From NCBI GenBank assembly GCA_030407315.1, contig JALQPE010002984.1, positions 1-64,000 on the forward strand: a stretch of DNA of 64,000 nt, in the 5' to 3' direction. Made by a program: the position numbers and the translations under genes. The stretch is from Asparagopsis taxiformis (lineage: Eukaryota > Rhodophyta > Florideophyceae > Bonnemaisoniales > Bonnemaisoniaceae). The notes below the pieces were generated by a model. It searched no databases and was not told where the DNA came from. It saw only the letters and a program-made list of their open reading frames with translations. Positions within the stretch are counted from its first letter, which is position 1, and each line of letters opens with the position of its first letter. This document shows positions 28,349 through 38,890 of this stretch, piece after piece.

Positions 28349-31300
28349 ATGGGAAATTGCTGCGCCATATCTAACCGCTCCAACTCCAATCATGTCTCTC
28401 TCTCCAGCACATCATCACCTCACCAACCTCCTCAATCTACCCACTCTGACAGTCCGATACCTCAATCTCCTGCCGAACATTCCCTCACATCCCCCACGTC
28501 ACTTGCTTCGTCTGAACCGCCGACTACCCCCCCGTCCCCACATCCGTCTCCACTCCAATCATCTCCCTCACCTACTTGCCTTGTTCCCAACATTAAAGCC
28601 GATACAAAACCTGCTTTCAACGTCCCCTCCGCCGAAGATGCCATACTTGACTTCCTGCTAGACTCCAACTCGCCAGAGAACATGACCTATCGACACCTTT
28701 TGTCTGATGATGCCACAAAGAAAAGCATTGCTCTTTTCGGCATGGGTGGCATAGGGAAATCCACGATTCTGTGCGCCCTCGGAAGGAAAGACGAAATTCG
28801 GTACAAATTCAAAGACGGTGTGTGGTTGTTTCGACTCGGTCATGACATCACGATGCCGTCGTTCATTCACCAGCTCGAAAGACTAGTCAAAAGTGCATTT
28901 CCATACTTTTTGGAACACTTCAAGGAGCTGGCTGCCTCTGAGGATTCGCACCGCCAGATGATCACTGACCTCACAAACCGTCTGACGCAGAAGCGATTGC
29001 TGCTGCTCTTCAATGACATTTGGGATATCAATTCAAACGTTTACAAGTTGGTGTGTGCCATGTGCAAAAATGTGCGCGGAAATGAGAGTACATCGATGAA
29101 AGTGTTGTCGTCCACGCGCAATAGAAATGTTGCAGATGCCGTCGCACCTAACTGTTGTATTCCAATCAGCACTGGAGACTCCGACGCTTCGAAATGTCTT
29201 GAAATATTCTGTCGTAAGGCAGGCATTAGCTCATCCGATATTTCTTCTCTTTCTGATCAGAATCAAACTGCCCTAGCCCACATCCTCCGAACATGTGGAG
29301 GACTGCCGCTTGCACTGAGCGTCGCTGGATCTGCAGTGAAGCAGTTGATGGACCCAAACTCAAATCACTGCGACCACAATGCAATCAGTGTATTCTGGGG
29401 TCGTTTGCAAAAGAATACCAGGCGACTTGCACAGGCAGAAGTCGGAGATGGACACAGTGGCTTGGCTTATGCGCTTGAGACAAGTCTAGAGTTTGTGGAG
29501 GAGAAATGGGAGTCGGAGAAGGAAACAGAAGAGCTTAAGGATGAGCTGAGAGCCGGAGAGATGTTTGCATCATTGTGCGTCATACAGAAGCAGATGTGTC
29601 TGCCGGTGAGTGCGCTAGAGAAGCTATGGGGTGTGAGGGAGGCGGAGGCTGGAGTGAGAATGTTATCACGAAACAGCCTTGTGTCTGTGGTTCGAGACGA
29701 GAACAAGATTATTGTTGGAGTGGATGTGCACGATTTGGTGCTGGACATGAGTACGGAGATGGCGAAGAGCGTGGGTGGAGCCGCAAAGTGGCACGCGAGG
29801 CTACTGGATGGATATCGGGGGTCATTGAATAGAAGTGGAGGGGCGGAGGACGGTGGTGAGGATGAAGGAGTAGAATGGTGGAATCTAGATAGCAATGACA
29901 AGTATATAGTTGATAATGTAGTACGGCACCTACTCGGTGCTGGAGAGGTTACCGAGGCCATGGGACTGCTCAGCGACTATCGGTGGGTGGAGCGAATGAA
30001 TGAGGACGAGGACCGTGCTCCATTCCAGAAGGTCATTGCTGAACTGCGGCTGTTGCAATCGTATATAGTTCAACATGAGAAGATGGAAATGGCGAACAAG
30101 GTTACTGAGGATATCGAAGTTATAATCAAGGCGATGGGACTGTGCATGGTACCGTATTGCATGAAGAATCGGGACGAATGCCCTTTCCAGTTGTTTGGAC
30201 GATTGCGAGATGTGAAAAGCGAGAGCGGTATGGTAGAGCAGCTAGTGAGTAGTATCGAACGGTATGGGCGTGTGCCCTGGGCTCGAGCTGGGCCTGGGTG
30301 TTGACTAGTGGAAGAAGTATACTGAAACGTGTGCTAGACATTAAGGGACATGGATTTTGTATATGTGTTGTTGCGGGAGGAGAGGAGGTGGTTGTGGGAG
30401 GGTGGGATGGGGAGGTGGGGGTGTACAATGGGTGGGATGGATCGAAGAAGATGTCGCTCGTCGGACAAGAAGAAGAAGACAGCGTAGTGGATGTGTACTA
30501 TGACCGTTCGTCAAGCAGGATACATTCGTGCAGTTCAAGAGGAAGGGTAGTAGTATGGGAGGAGTACAAGATAAGCTATTGTGTCCAGGCCGCAGAATTG
30601 CAAGAAGATGAGAATATCTGGTGCATGCAGGTATTACCGAATCGAAGGAGAGTTGTTCTTGGTACTACCGAAGGACGACTGTTGGTGATGGACATAGAAG
30701 ACGGGGGCAGAAGTGCTCAGAATGCATTCCAAATTGTCGATGCGCATGACAGCTCTGTGAGGTCGCTAACGGCAGGACCGAGCGAAGATATTGTAGTGTC
30801 TGGGTCAGAAGACGGAAGGATTCGGGTATGGGACGCGGAGAATTTCGCCGACACTGAAAATGAGTTGGAAGGGCACGAAGATTGGGTGAACAGTGTAGCG
30901 TTAAGCGGTGATGGGCGACTGCTGGCATCCGGATCGGATGATCGAACTGTACGAATATTCGATTTGGAGAGACGCGAGCAACTGTGGTCGTCTTCTACTG
31001 ATCTAAACAGTTCGGTGAGTTGTGTTTTGTTCAGCGAAGATGCAAGTTTGTTGTATTCTGCGTATTCTGCAGATGCAGGCGGTATGATACATGTTTGGAA
31101 ATTGAGCAGTGATGGTCTAAACGTGTCACTGTTGCGTACGCTCCGCCATTCGACAATGACAGATATCCGATCGCTGTGCATTGGAGATGAGTCGGAATTG
31201 TTCGCGCTGGACGGATGGCAAGTACATGTTTGGGACGCGCGACATGTGGAGAACGGTGACGATCAAGTTGCTACATTTCTACCCGACGTGAACACATTCG

Positions 31301-32304
31301 AATTCTCTGCAGATGAGGCGACCATGTTGACATTGAATAAGCGTTCGGATTGTTTGGAGATACGCGACATGTGTGACGTGTCGGAGTGTATCGATCGCGT
31401 TGTTTCAAGTGTCGACATTTCAAATTGTGTATTTAGGCCATCAAAATTCACTGTGTCGAATGATCGTAAATATGTCGCTGTCTCTGAGCGTCGGCTTCAA
31501 TTGCATATCTATGACGCAAGCGAAGGAGTTTTGCTGCGCACACTATCAGATGTGAAACAATTGGCATTGGCTTCAATCGGCAATCAACGAGGAAATTCGG
31601 CATATGATGGAGGGTCGGGAGATTCCAATGATTCAACAAGTTACAAGCCACATGTAGAAATTGATTCATTGTGGTTCAGCGCAGATGGGTCCACTATCTC
31701 TGTTGTCGCACAGGATCGGAGATGGGGAGAAGATGGTGGGTGGAATTGGATGAAGAGCAAACCCATATGCTGGAATGTGCGTTCAGGAGCAGTTCTGGAC
31801 GAGTCACAAGTTGATGGCGAGACGAAGGCATCGAACAGCTCTGCCAGCTCGGGAACAAATGGTGGAGAGCACTCTTCAGCTCTCAGCGTTGACTCGGATG
31901 ACGTGGTGAGGTGTGAGCATGACCGTAAATGTTTCACCATAGCCACCCTGGAAAATGAGGCCGAACATTGGCGTTATTGCTGCGATACATCTCGCCTGTG
32001 GTTTTCGAGTTGGAGTAGAGGTGTATTTTACATTGATCTCATAACTGACAACAATCAACTCCAATTATGCAACAATCGCTCACCTCTCCCACCCCTCCCA
32101 CAACTGGATCCACCCCCATCAGAAGACGACCCTAAACACAAAGTCCAAGACAAGGATACCGAAGTATAGGGGTGGGGTAACGAATGGTCGTAGCGCTGAA
32201 GAGATCGCCGAGCGGAAAGAGTATGTCGAGAGTATCAGGGATGCGGTCGAAAAGGCGAATAGGCGATTAGAGAGCGGACGAGCTGCTGGACCCAGCGGTT
32301 CGTG
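28349..32304 (+). pseudogene. NLR1: NB-ARC/WD40 receptor pseudogene lacking its TIR domain
   Basis: Starts MGNCCAIS, a good myristoylation and palmitoylation signal, then a Pro/Ser-rich N-terminus. The NB-ARC has the P-loop GMGGIGKST (from residue 131), a kinase-2 motif LLLLFNDIWD (Asn where the paralogues have the first Asp), STRN and CGGLPLALS, and an MHD-like VDVHDLVLDM. At about 30298 one G is missing (GGGTGTTG for GGGGTGTTG in the paralogues), shifting the frame. WD40 repeats follow to about 32050. The frame ends at 32169, but a C-terminal tail homologous to NLR2/NLR3 follows at 32176-32304 in another frame (VTNGRSAEEIAERKEYVESI ... AAGPSGS). The whole TIR domain between linker and tail is deleted. 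As an immune-type receptor it would be output-dead even if the frameshift were a sequencing error. Confidence 0.85.
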
Positions 32305-32328
32305 AGAGTGAGAGTTTAGGAGATCGTA

Positions 32329-32340
32329 GTTTAATAAACA
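32329..32340 (+). terminator. Possible poly(A) signal of NLR1
   Basis: AGTTTAATAAAC lies about 25 bp after the tail stop codon. Confidence 0.35.
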
Positions 32341-32734
32341 CATTGAGTGATTTATGATGATTATTAGTTGATTGCACGGCAGGGAACTGCGGTGACCAGC
32401 CAGCACTACTGAATTTTGCAGAACACGAGATATGCCGTTTGAGCATCGGCCAACGCGAATACATAGTACCATGGAGATGTGTGCAAGACGGCAGGGACGA
32501 TCTGGACGCAAGCGGTCGGCAGGGACAGAATATATTGGACGCCGATCGCGACGCTGTTGGTGCGCAGCACATGGAAGGTGTGCTTCTGCTTCTGTGCGCC
32601 GCAGCGGTGAGTGTTTGCAAGGCGACCATGATTTGCTTGATTCACAGCGTCTCGAAGTGAGTGGACTCGAGTATCGGAGGGAGGCTGATCGCACGCAAGT
32701 GATGTGAATGTTGCGACGGCTGAAACGACAGGAT
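32341..32734. other. 3' flank of NLR1, no gene seen
   Basis: Open frames on both strands are short, mutually overlapping and without family resemblance. Confidence 0.4.
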
Positions 32735-33170
32735 TTCAAGGCACGAAGAAGATATTTCTACTTGAGAACGATAGCTGAGGCACGGCTCGATTTCCGCGCG
32801 TCAAAATTTCGACATCGCATACGCTTTCCGACAACGTATGCAGCCAAGATTATTAGGACGAAACTATCCAAGTCGGATGCAATCAAAACGCATCATGCGG
32901 CGGGGGCGACGGTGATCGTATGTGAAAAGTTGTGCGCCACCCCATGCGTCATTACCCAGCAGATCACTGGCACGGGTTTGACTTGTCGAAGATACAAGCG
33001 CATTGCAAGATCGTAACTGCGTTCCGGATCGCTCCTCAGGTATTGTTCTGCAACGCGGTTTTTCTATTCGCATTGGCAGACTAATTTACCCGAAGGAATA
33101 CGTACTGCTACCCCCGGTTGAGCCTGGATAATTTTCAGCCAGCCCTGCAGTGAAAACTGCGTTGTTCTCA
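32735..33170 (-). repeat. Diverged copy of the roughly 570-bp dispersed repeat
   Basis: Read on the minus strand, it begins CGCAGTTTTCACTGCAGGG, has CCGGGGGTAGCAGTACGTAT in place of the conserved hairpin segment, and ends near CTTCTTCGTGCCTTGAAATC. The better preserved copies read CGCAGTTTTACTGCAAGG and CTTCTGCGCGTCTTGAAATT at the same places in the same order. It is older than the copies at 33-44 and 52 kb. Confidence 0.5.
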
Positions 33171-33261
33171 TCTCCGGTTCCTTGTTACTTTTGATACCAA
33201 TATCAAGCTCTGGAGCCAAGGAAGTAGTGTGTGAGATGTCAAAAATTGTAAAAATTATAAA

Positions 33262-33328
33262 ATTCTCTTAACCATCCTTTCCACTACCGTTCTCGGCCCA
33301 GAACACCACTTAACAATTTGAGACGAAG
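33262..33328 (+). repeat. 570-bp dispersed repeat, part 1 (left of copia-2)
   Basis: CCACTACCGTTCTCGGCCCA through GAGACGAAG is the reverse complement of the matching part of 52324-52395. The repeat resumes at 38037 after copia-2. Confidence 0.85.
33324..33328. repeat. Target-site duplication CGAAG of copia-2 (left)
   Basis: CGAAG recurs at 38032-38036. The empty copy at about 52.34 kb has it only once. Confidence 0.92.
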
Positions 33329-33440
33329 TAACAAATAACTTTCATATTCAATATGCATTACAGTACACAACCAGTACTTAGATCATCCGCCGTCGCTCCT
33401 GCTCAGTAAACTGAACCAAGAGACATTGATCCTCTTCACA
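33329..33440 (+). repeat. Copia-2 5' LTR (112 bp)
   Basis: Starts TAACAAATAACTTTCATATT and ends GATCCTCTTCACA. Its first base is fixed by the CGAAG duplication. Confidence 0.9.
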
Positions 33441-33454
33441 GGTTATGGACCCAG
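33441..33454 (+). promoter_or_regulatory. Copia-2 primer-binding site overlapping the gag start
   Basis: GGTTATGGACCCAG differs at one base from the initiator tRNA-Met anticodon-arm complement. The gag ATG (33445) lies inside it. Confidence 0.7.
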
Positions 33455-35355
33455 ACGCACACTGCGAAAGCCCACCCGCCGTCATCCACATTCAGATCAC
33501 CAATCCCCCTGACAGCATATCTGCCTTTTCCGGCTCTTTACCATCCGGCGACGACAACTCCCGCCACACTTTACCATCCGGCGACGACAACTCCCGCCAC
33601 ACTTTACCATCCGGCGACGACAACTCCCGCCACACTCTACCATCCGGCGACGACAACTCCCGCCAACTCCCCACTCACCCGACGCCGTCCGTGCCCATTA
33701 TCTCGCTTGTTCCGATGTCTACCCCTTCGTTCCCTTCCCAACATCAGGTCGACATTCCCCTCCTCACCTTCTCCAACTATATCCCTTGGCGAATCAGTGT
33801 TGAACACCATGCGCGAATGCACAAGGTACTCGACTATCTCCTCCAAGCTGTACCGAACACTAGCATACCGGAGGAAGCTGCGTTGCATCGTGACAAACAC
33901 TCACAAGCTCAGCTCCTCGTTCTCCCATCCCTGTCCACGGAAGTCATGGCACTCTTTACGGATGCCGAACTTTCTGGCTCCGTGCACACTCTTTTCTCCA
34001 AGATCCACAGTCACCTAACCGCTCGAAATCCGGAACACACTGATGACAACCTTCGCGGAAAAGCACAAAGCATCAAATGGGACTCCACGTTCACTGTCTC
34101 TGATTACGTGGCGCAACACAACGAAATACGCGCGTTGATGATTCGTGCTAACTACCCTGATATATCCAATGAACAAACTACCGTAAAATTTCTCCTTGAA
34201 GGTCTGGAACACCATCCTGACTGGACAGTGTTTCTACAGACAATCGCAACACATAATGCTCTCCATCCTTGCTCCCCCTTATCCAAAGACCACATCGTTG
34301 CTATGATGGTCAGGCACGACGAGATCACTAAGCGTACAGCTACTGTCACGCGCGCAGCACACCGCCTTCTCCCTCGCTCCGTACAGCCCCGCCATTCACC
34401 TCGCCACCGTACCCGCAAATCACCCTTGCCACGGCGCACTAACCCGCAAAATCACATCAAACCCCCTCCTGGTCATTCCGGACCATGGTGCACTGTGCAC
34501 GGCTCCTTCTACCACTCCACCTCCGAATGTCGTTTGCGCAATTCATACCTATCTTCCATCTCCCGAATTCCTACAGCCACCAAGAAGATACCCAGGAGCA
34601 AGGCCAACCTCTCTAATCCCGTGTACAATGACTCCCCGTATCAGGATCCAAACACCTCCGATGACGATGAACCAGACGACAACGTACGTTGTGGCACCAC
34701 TCTCTGTACATCCTATATTTTAGATTCCGGTGCTGACCCGTCGCATCTCATCCATCCTGTACCAGGAATGAAAAAATTCTCATCCCGCACGCGCACCGCC
34801 GATGGACACACATCTCGTATCACCCACCGTGACAATGTACACATTCCTATTGATGACAACATCCTACTTCCCTCTCATACGGCTATCGTCGGACCAGACC
34901 TTCACTCCAACCTCCTTTCAGTTGCCCAAGTGACCAAGTCTCACGATGTTGTATTCCAACATGACAAAGCATACATCACAAGACCGTCATCCCCCCCGTC
35001 CCCCAGGAATGTCCTAGCTACTGCCACCAAGGATAAGGGCCTATACATTCTATCCAGCACCGCTTCTCCTCGCAAGTCACTCTCCTTCCACAAAGCACAT
35101 ACTGCACGCACCATCCCCTCCAAATTGGCCATTCGAAGACAACTACGCGATGGAATTAAAATGAAACGTCTCTCCTCCATACCCCCTGCTAGACGATCAC
35201 TCCAGAAATCTGCCCGCTCTCACATTGTCAACAAACCACGACGGCATCGCAAACGGGATCGCAATGAACGGGTCAGAATCTCCCGTACCAAACCCAAAAT
35301 CAAAGTTCCTTTCTCTTCCATCCTGCGCGACTACCATCACTGGCATCTTAACTGA
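33445..35355 (+). CDS. gag-pol: Copia-2 Gag, protease and start of integrase
   Basis: 636 codons. The start is the ATG inside the primer-binding site (MDPDAHCESPP). Four in-frame LPSGDDNSRHT repeats sit at residues 32-74. The gag core contains DIPLLTFSNYIPWRISVEHH and EQTTVKFLLEGLEHHPDW. A zinc-knuckle-like WCTVHGSFYHSTSEC precedes the protease YILDSGADPSHL. Unlike copia-1 there is no stop between gag and protease. The frame ends at the integrase motif DYHHWHL, where one base (probably an A of AAA) is missing. Confidence 0.88.
   Translation: MDPDAHCESPPAVIHIQITNPPDSISAFSGSLPSGDDNSRHTLPSGDDNSRHTLPSGDDNSRHTLPSGDDNSRQLPTHPTPSVPIISLVPMSTPSFPSQHQVDIPLLTFSNYIPWRISVEHHARMHKVLDYLLQAVPNTSIPEEAALHRDKHSQAQLLVLPSLSTEVMALFTDAELSGSVHTLFSKIHSHLTARNPEHTDDNLRGKAQSIKWDSTFTVSDYVAQHNEIRALMIRANYPDISNEQTTVKFLLEGLEHHPDWTVFLQTIATHNALHPCSPLSKDHIVAMMVRHDEITKRTATVTRAAHRLLPRSVQPRHSPRHRTRKSPLPRRTNPQNHIKPPPGHSGPWCTVHGSFYHSTSECRLRNSYLSSISRIPTATKKIPRSKANLSNPVYNDSPYQDPNTSDDDEPDDNVRCGTTLCTSYILDSGADPSHLIHPVPGMKKFSSRTRTADGHTSRITHRDNVHIPIDDNILLPSHTAIVGPDLHSNLLSVAQVTKSHDVVFQHDKAYITRPSSPPSPRNVLATATKDKGLYILSSTASPRKSLSFHKAHTARTIPSKLAIRRQLRDGIKMKRLSSIPPARRSLQKSARSHIVNKPRRHRKRDRNERVRISRTKPKIKVPFSSILRDYHHWHLN
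33538..33669 (+). repeat. 33-bp minisatellite inside copia-2 gag
   Basis: Four units of CCATCCGGCGACGACAACTC context at 33538, 33571, 33604 and 33637. The last has a changed end. They are in frame, adding 11 residues each. Confidence 0.9.
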
Positions 35356-35356
35356 A

Positions 35357-36610
35357 TCATGCACACCCCACCAAAATTCATCATATGGCCAAACACCACC
35401 TAGTGCCCAACATGCCGCGATCCCTACTCTATTCCCCTCCTAAACTATCTTGTTCAGGTTGTGCAATCGGCAAAATGAAGGCTGCACCATTCCGCCGACA
35501 TCCACGCTCAGCTCCAGTTGGCTCTCACCTCCATACCGACATATGCGGTCCCTTCCCTTGCACTTCCCTTGACGGCAACAAATACTTCTCCACCTTTCTT
35601 GACGAAGGAAGTCGCTACTTAACCGTTCACTGCAGCCCTACCAAATCTGCTGCAGCTTCTTTCATCAAAACCCACATCCATCACACACATCAACACACAC
35701 CGCACGTCATTCGCCATATCACGTCAGACAATGCTCGGGAATATTACTCTTCAGACCTAAAAAGGCTATACGCACAGCTCGACATCAGCACACATCCTTC
35801 TATTCCTCACACTCCACAGGAGAACTCTCTGGCAGAACGTATCAATCGCACCCTATTAGATGCCACCCGCGCCAGCCTCCTTACTTCTGGTCTCCCTCAC
35901 TCCCTTTTTGACTATGCACTTCTCAACGCTACTGATGCGTACAACCACACCCCCCACACTGCCCATGGGTCACTTCCGGCAGCACTTTGGCTGGGCACCA
36001 CACCGGACGTCACCACTCTCCTGCCCTTTGGCACTCAAGGTTATGTCTACGATCGTTCGCCCCATCACAAACTCGAGCCCCGAGCCATTCTCATGTACTA
36101 TCTTGCCCGCCAAGACTATCGGCATTATTTAGTCTTCAATCCACTCAAGAACACAGTACATCGATGCCGCGCTGCTGATTTTGCAGAATACCACCCAAGT
36201 ATGGATCCCACCCGCACCTACTTTGATCCACATGACCCCTCCTCTAACACAGCCCACCCAAGTCTTCCCGCCATACACACCGAACCCAGAAACCTCTCCC
36301 AAGCGCGCAAAGCACCAGACGCCCATGAATGGGAACTGGCTTGGAATACGGAGATCAACAACTTGGAATCCCGCGGCATCCTCACATACGTCCCACGCAC
36401 TCAAGTTCCTCCTAAAACCAAAATACTTCCTTTAACCACGGTCTTCAAGTTGAAGCGCAACAGCGATGGTACTCCCACCAGTCGCAAAGTTCGCTGCACA
36501 ATACGCGGTGATAAACAAGTCCCAGGCGTTCATTACGATCCGTACAATCTCTCCAGCCCCGTCACTCATCGAGACACCATCCGCTCGGCTCTTGCTTGCC
36601 GCAGCAAACT
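35357..36610 (+). CDS. pol: Copia-2 integrase and N-terminal reverse transcriptase
   Basis: Continuation after the missing base: LNHAHPTKIHHMAKHHL, then CSGCAIGKMK (rest of the zinc domain), LHTDICGPF, TSDNAREYY and SLAERINRT (catalytic D, D, E). A GKPP-like C-terminal stretch follows, then the RT start (ILTYVPRTQVPPKTKILPLT, SSPVTHRDTIRSALA). Coding shifts again near 36595, where the AL-AL pair expected from copia-1 is incomplete. The nominal frame runs on to 36656 with spurious residues. Confidence 0.87.
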
Positions 36611-37872
36611 CCTACCATGCTCTTCATTGGGACATCGAAGCCGCCTTCTTGCATGAAAAATTCAACGATAACCGCACCATATTCGTACAGCAACCCACTA
36701 GGTTTGATGGCTCTCTGCGCCACCCTCACCATGTCGCCCAACTCACTGGGAACATGTATGGCAGCAAACAGGCTTGCCGAATTTTCACAGAAGGCCTTGC
36801 CACCTTCCTGGAGTCGCATGATTTTCAACGGCTCCATTCTGATCCCTGCTCATTCATACGTCATGATCCTTCCCGCCCAGAGCTATTTATCCTGCTCATC
36901 ATAACAGTGGATGACTTCCTGGTCATTTCCAACTCCACTGCACTCATTTCCCACACCAAATCCACACTCCTTTGCAAATACTCGGTTAAAGACCTCGGCC
37001 CTGTGTCTGCCATCCTCGGCTGGAAAGTGACTCAATCTCAGTCGGGTATCACAATCTCCCAACCTGGATACATCAATTCCTTGCTTGAAAAATACAGACA
37101 CACCACTGCCAAACCGTCACCCTCTCCCATAGCTTCCGAGCTCCTGGCCCCGAACAATCGTGACTCTAAACCCCTCGACACATCCCTGTATGACTATACT
37201 GGCCTCATCGGCTCTCTGCGATACCTTGCCGATTGCACTCGCCCCGATATCTCATACATCGTCGGCTTCCTGGGCCGATACTCACGTTGTCCAACCACAC
37301 ACCACTGGTTAGCTGCCCTTCGCGTGTTACGATATCTACGCGGCACATCCGACGTTGGTATCACATACTCCAGGACATTTACCTCCTCTATTGTGGCCTA
37401 CTCAGATTCTGATCACGCCTCCTGCCCCACAACACGCCGTTCCACGACAGGCAGCCTCATCTTTTACAATGGCGCTCCTGTCTCTTGGCAGTCCAAACGT
37501 CAACGCACGGTATCACCGTCTACTCATGCCGCTGAATATGTTGCAACATTTCATACTACTCAACTACTCCGAACCGTTGCCAACTTTCTCACTGAAATCC
37601 AACATCTTCCCCGCACACCTATCCCTCTTTACATAGACAATGCGGCTGCAATTGCTACTGCCAAAGCGTCATACCCTACTCCTAATGCTCGGCACATTGA
37701 CGTGAAGTATCACTGGCTCAAAGAACAAGTACACAACGGCCTCATTGAGCCTATTCATATTTCCTCGAATGCAAACCCCGCTGATGTCTTAACGAAAACG
37801 CTCAAACCGGCGCAGTTCAAACTCAAACTCCCATTACTTCGTCTCTCAGCGTCCACGGCGCGCGGCGACTAA
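36596..37872 (+). CDS. pol: Copia-2 reverse transcriptase and RNase H
   Basis: True homology begins with LAAANSYHALHWDIEAAF. RT motifs MYGSKQACR and the catalytic TVDDF, then the connection domain. RNase H shows AYSDSDHASCPT, AAEYVATF and RHIDVKYHWL. It ends LSASTARGD with TAA at 37870-37872. The frame is nominally open from 36466. By family it performs reverse transcription in the particle. Confidence 0.88.
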
Positions 37873-37919
37873 CAAATAACTTTCCTTCCTTTCCGCACCG
37901 TGTCCACTTCTCCACAAAT
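37870..37919 (+). repeat. Extra copy of the LTR start upstream of the 3' LTR (copia-2)
   Basis: TAACAAATAACTTTC (37870-37884) repeats the first 15 bases of the LTR 50 bp before the 3' LTR. It follows GCGGCGAC, as in copia-1. Its first three bases are the pol stop codon. Confidence 0.85.
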
Positions 37920-38031
37920 TAACAAATAACTTTCATATTCAATATGCATTACAGTACACAACCAGTACTTAGATCATCCGCCGTCGCTCCTGCTCAGTAA
38001 ACTGAACCAAGAGACATTGATCCTCTTCACA
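37920..38031 (+). repeat. Copia-2 3' LTR (112 bp)
   Basis: Looks identical to the 5' LTR. Followed by CGAAG at 38032-38036. Confidence 0.92.
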
Positions 38032-38036
38032 CGAAG

Positions 38037-38370
38037 GAATTAAAGAACGCAGTTTTACTGCAAGGTTTGCGGGAAATTCACCTGGCCGAACCTGGGGGGT
38101 AGGAGTGCTGTAGTCCTTCAGGTGTAACCCTGCCTGCGCATGTAGCAAATGGCCCCCCAGAGGTGCCCAGGGTGACTATAAATTCTACAAGGTCAGCGGG
38201 ATGGAGGGAGGGTTTTCAACGGAAACGGAAGACGGATGTATGGGGGGAGCGCGATGCAGTCCGGGTCGTTGGAGCTGGGAAGCGAGTCTGCTTGCTCCTT
38301 GACCTGGCTTCAGTGATCGGGTGCTGCTTGGCGATTGCCTCAGTCCTGTTATGTCGCCGTCGATAGTTTC
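38037..38370 (+). repeat. 570-bp dispersed repeat, part 2 (between copia-2 and gypsy-2)
   Basis: Nearly identical in reverse complement to about 52013-52340. It holds the hairpin segment CCTGGGGGG (38091-38099) / CCCCCCAG (38153-38160) and an outer stem CACCTGG / CCAGGGTG. Short ORFs in it are not conserved as protein. Confidence 0.85.
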
Positions 38371-38374
38371 CATT

Positions 38375-38786
38375 TGTAGACATTTGCACCTGAAACTACA
38401 AGCTGATGAAAATATCAGATGTGAAATTATTTTAACTTCAAGCTACTATGTAACGTACATATGCGTAGTAACATTCACTAGCAGTGAATGAGTGGTTCAC
38501 AACCATTTAGATGAATAACATAGAGTAGCATTTAAGATAGATCTCTCCTGAAGAATCAGAAGAGGAGAGCAGAGGAACAACATCGACTGATCATAATCAT
38601 CGATACGCATCGATCTATCGAAGCGGGCGCGTGATAAGCGTCAACCCAAGAACAGTGGAACAGCCCATAGGCTTGTCTACAAAATAAACTCTGGTTCTAA
38701 CCAGCGCGGATCCTAATCTGCATCGTGAAAACTCACACCAGTCTCCGGCTTTCATTTCCCGAGTCTTTTACCAAAGTTCTGCTACA
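38375..38786 (+). repeat. Gypsy-2 5' LTR (412 bp)
   Basis: Starts TGTAGACATTTGCACC and ends AAAGTTCTGCTACA. It contains AAAATAAACTCTGG as a poly(A)-like signal near 38680. The next bases form the palindrome CAGATATATATCTG across the LTR edge. Confidence 0.92.
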
Positions 38787-38890
38787 GATATATATCTGAA
38801 CGCACATTTGCTTCTGAAGTGAGCAACTGTTAGGAACCACGGCCGTGAAAGATTTGTTGGAAGATTGAAAGCAATCAAGTGTGAGCCATC

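Larger units (their letters stand above)
33329..38031 (+). mobile_element. Copia-2: complete Ty1/copia retrotransposon with 112-bp LTRs
   Basis: 4703 bp with 112-bp LTRs, CGAAG target duplications and an empty paralogous site in this window. Relative of copia-1: same gene order, the same initiator-tRNA-Met primer site, the same extra LTR-start copy before the 3' LTR, and similar pol. The LTRs look identical. Two frameshifts interrupt pol. Confidence 0.93.

Noticed and set aside
32708..33016. A 102-codon plus-strand ORF downstream of NLR1
   Set aside because: It lies within a diverged copy of the 570-bp repeat whose other copies do not keep the frame.
38085..38160. Resemblance of GGAGTGCTGTAGTCC to the end of 5S rRNA or to SRP RNA
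   Set aside because: Only the short GTGCTGTAG string agrees. The 5S internal control boxes and the SRP Alu fold are not present.
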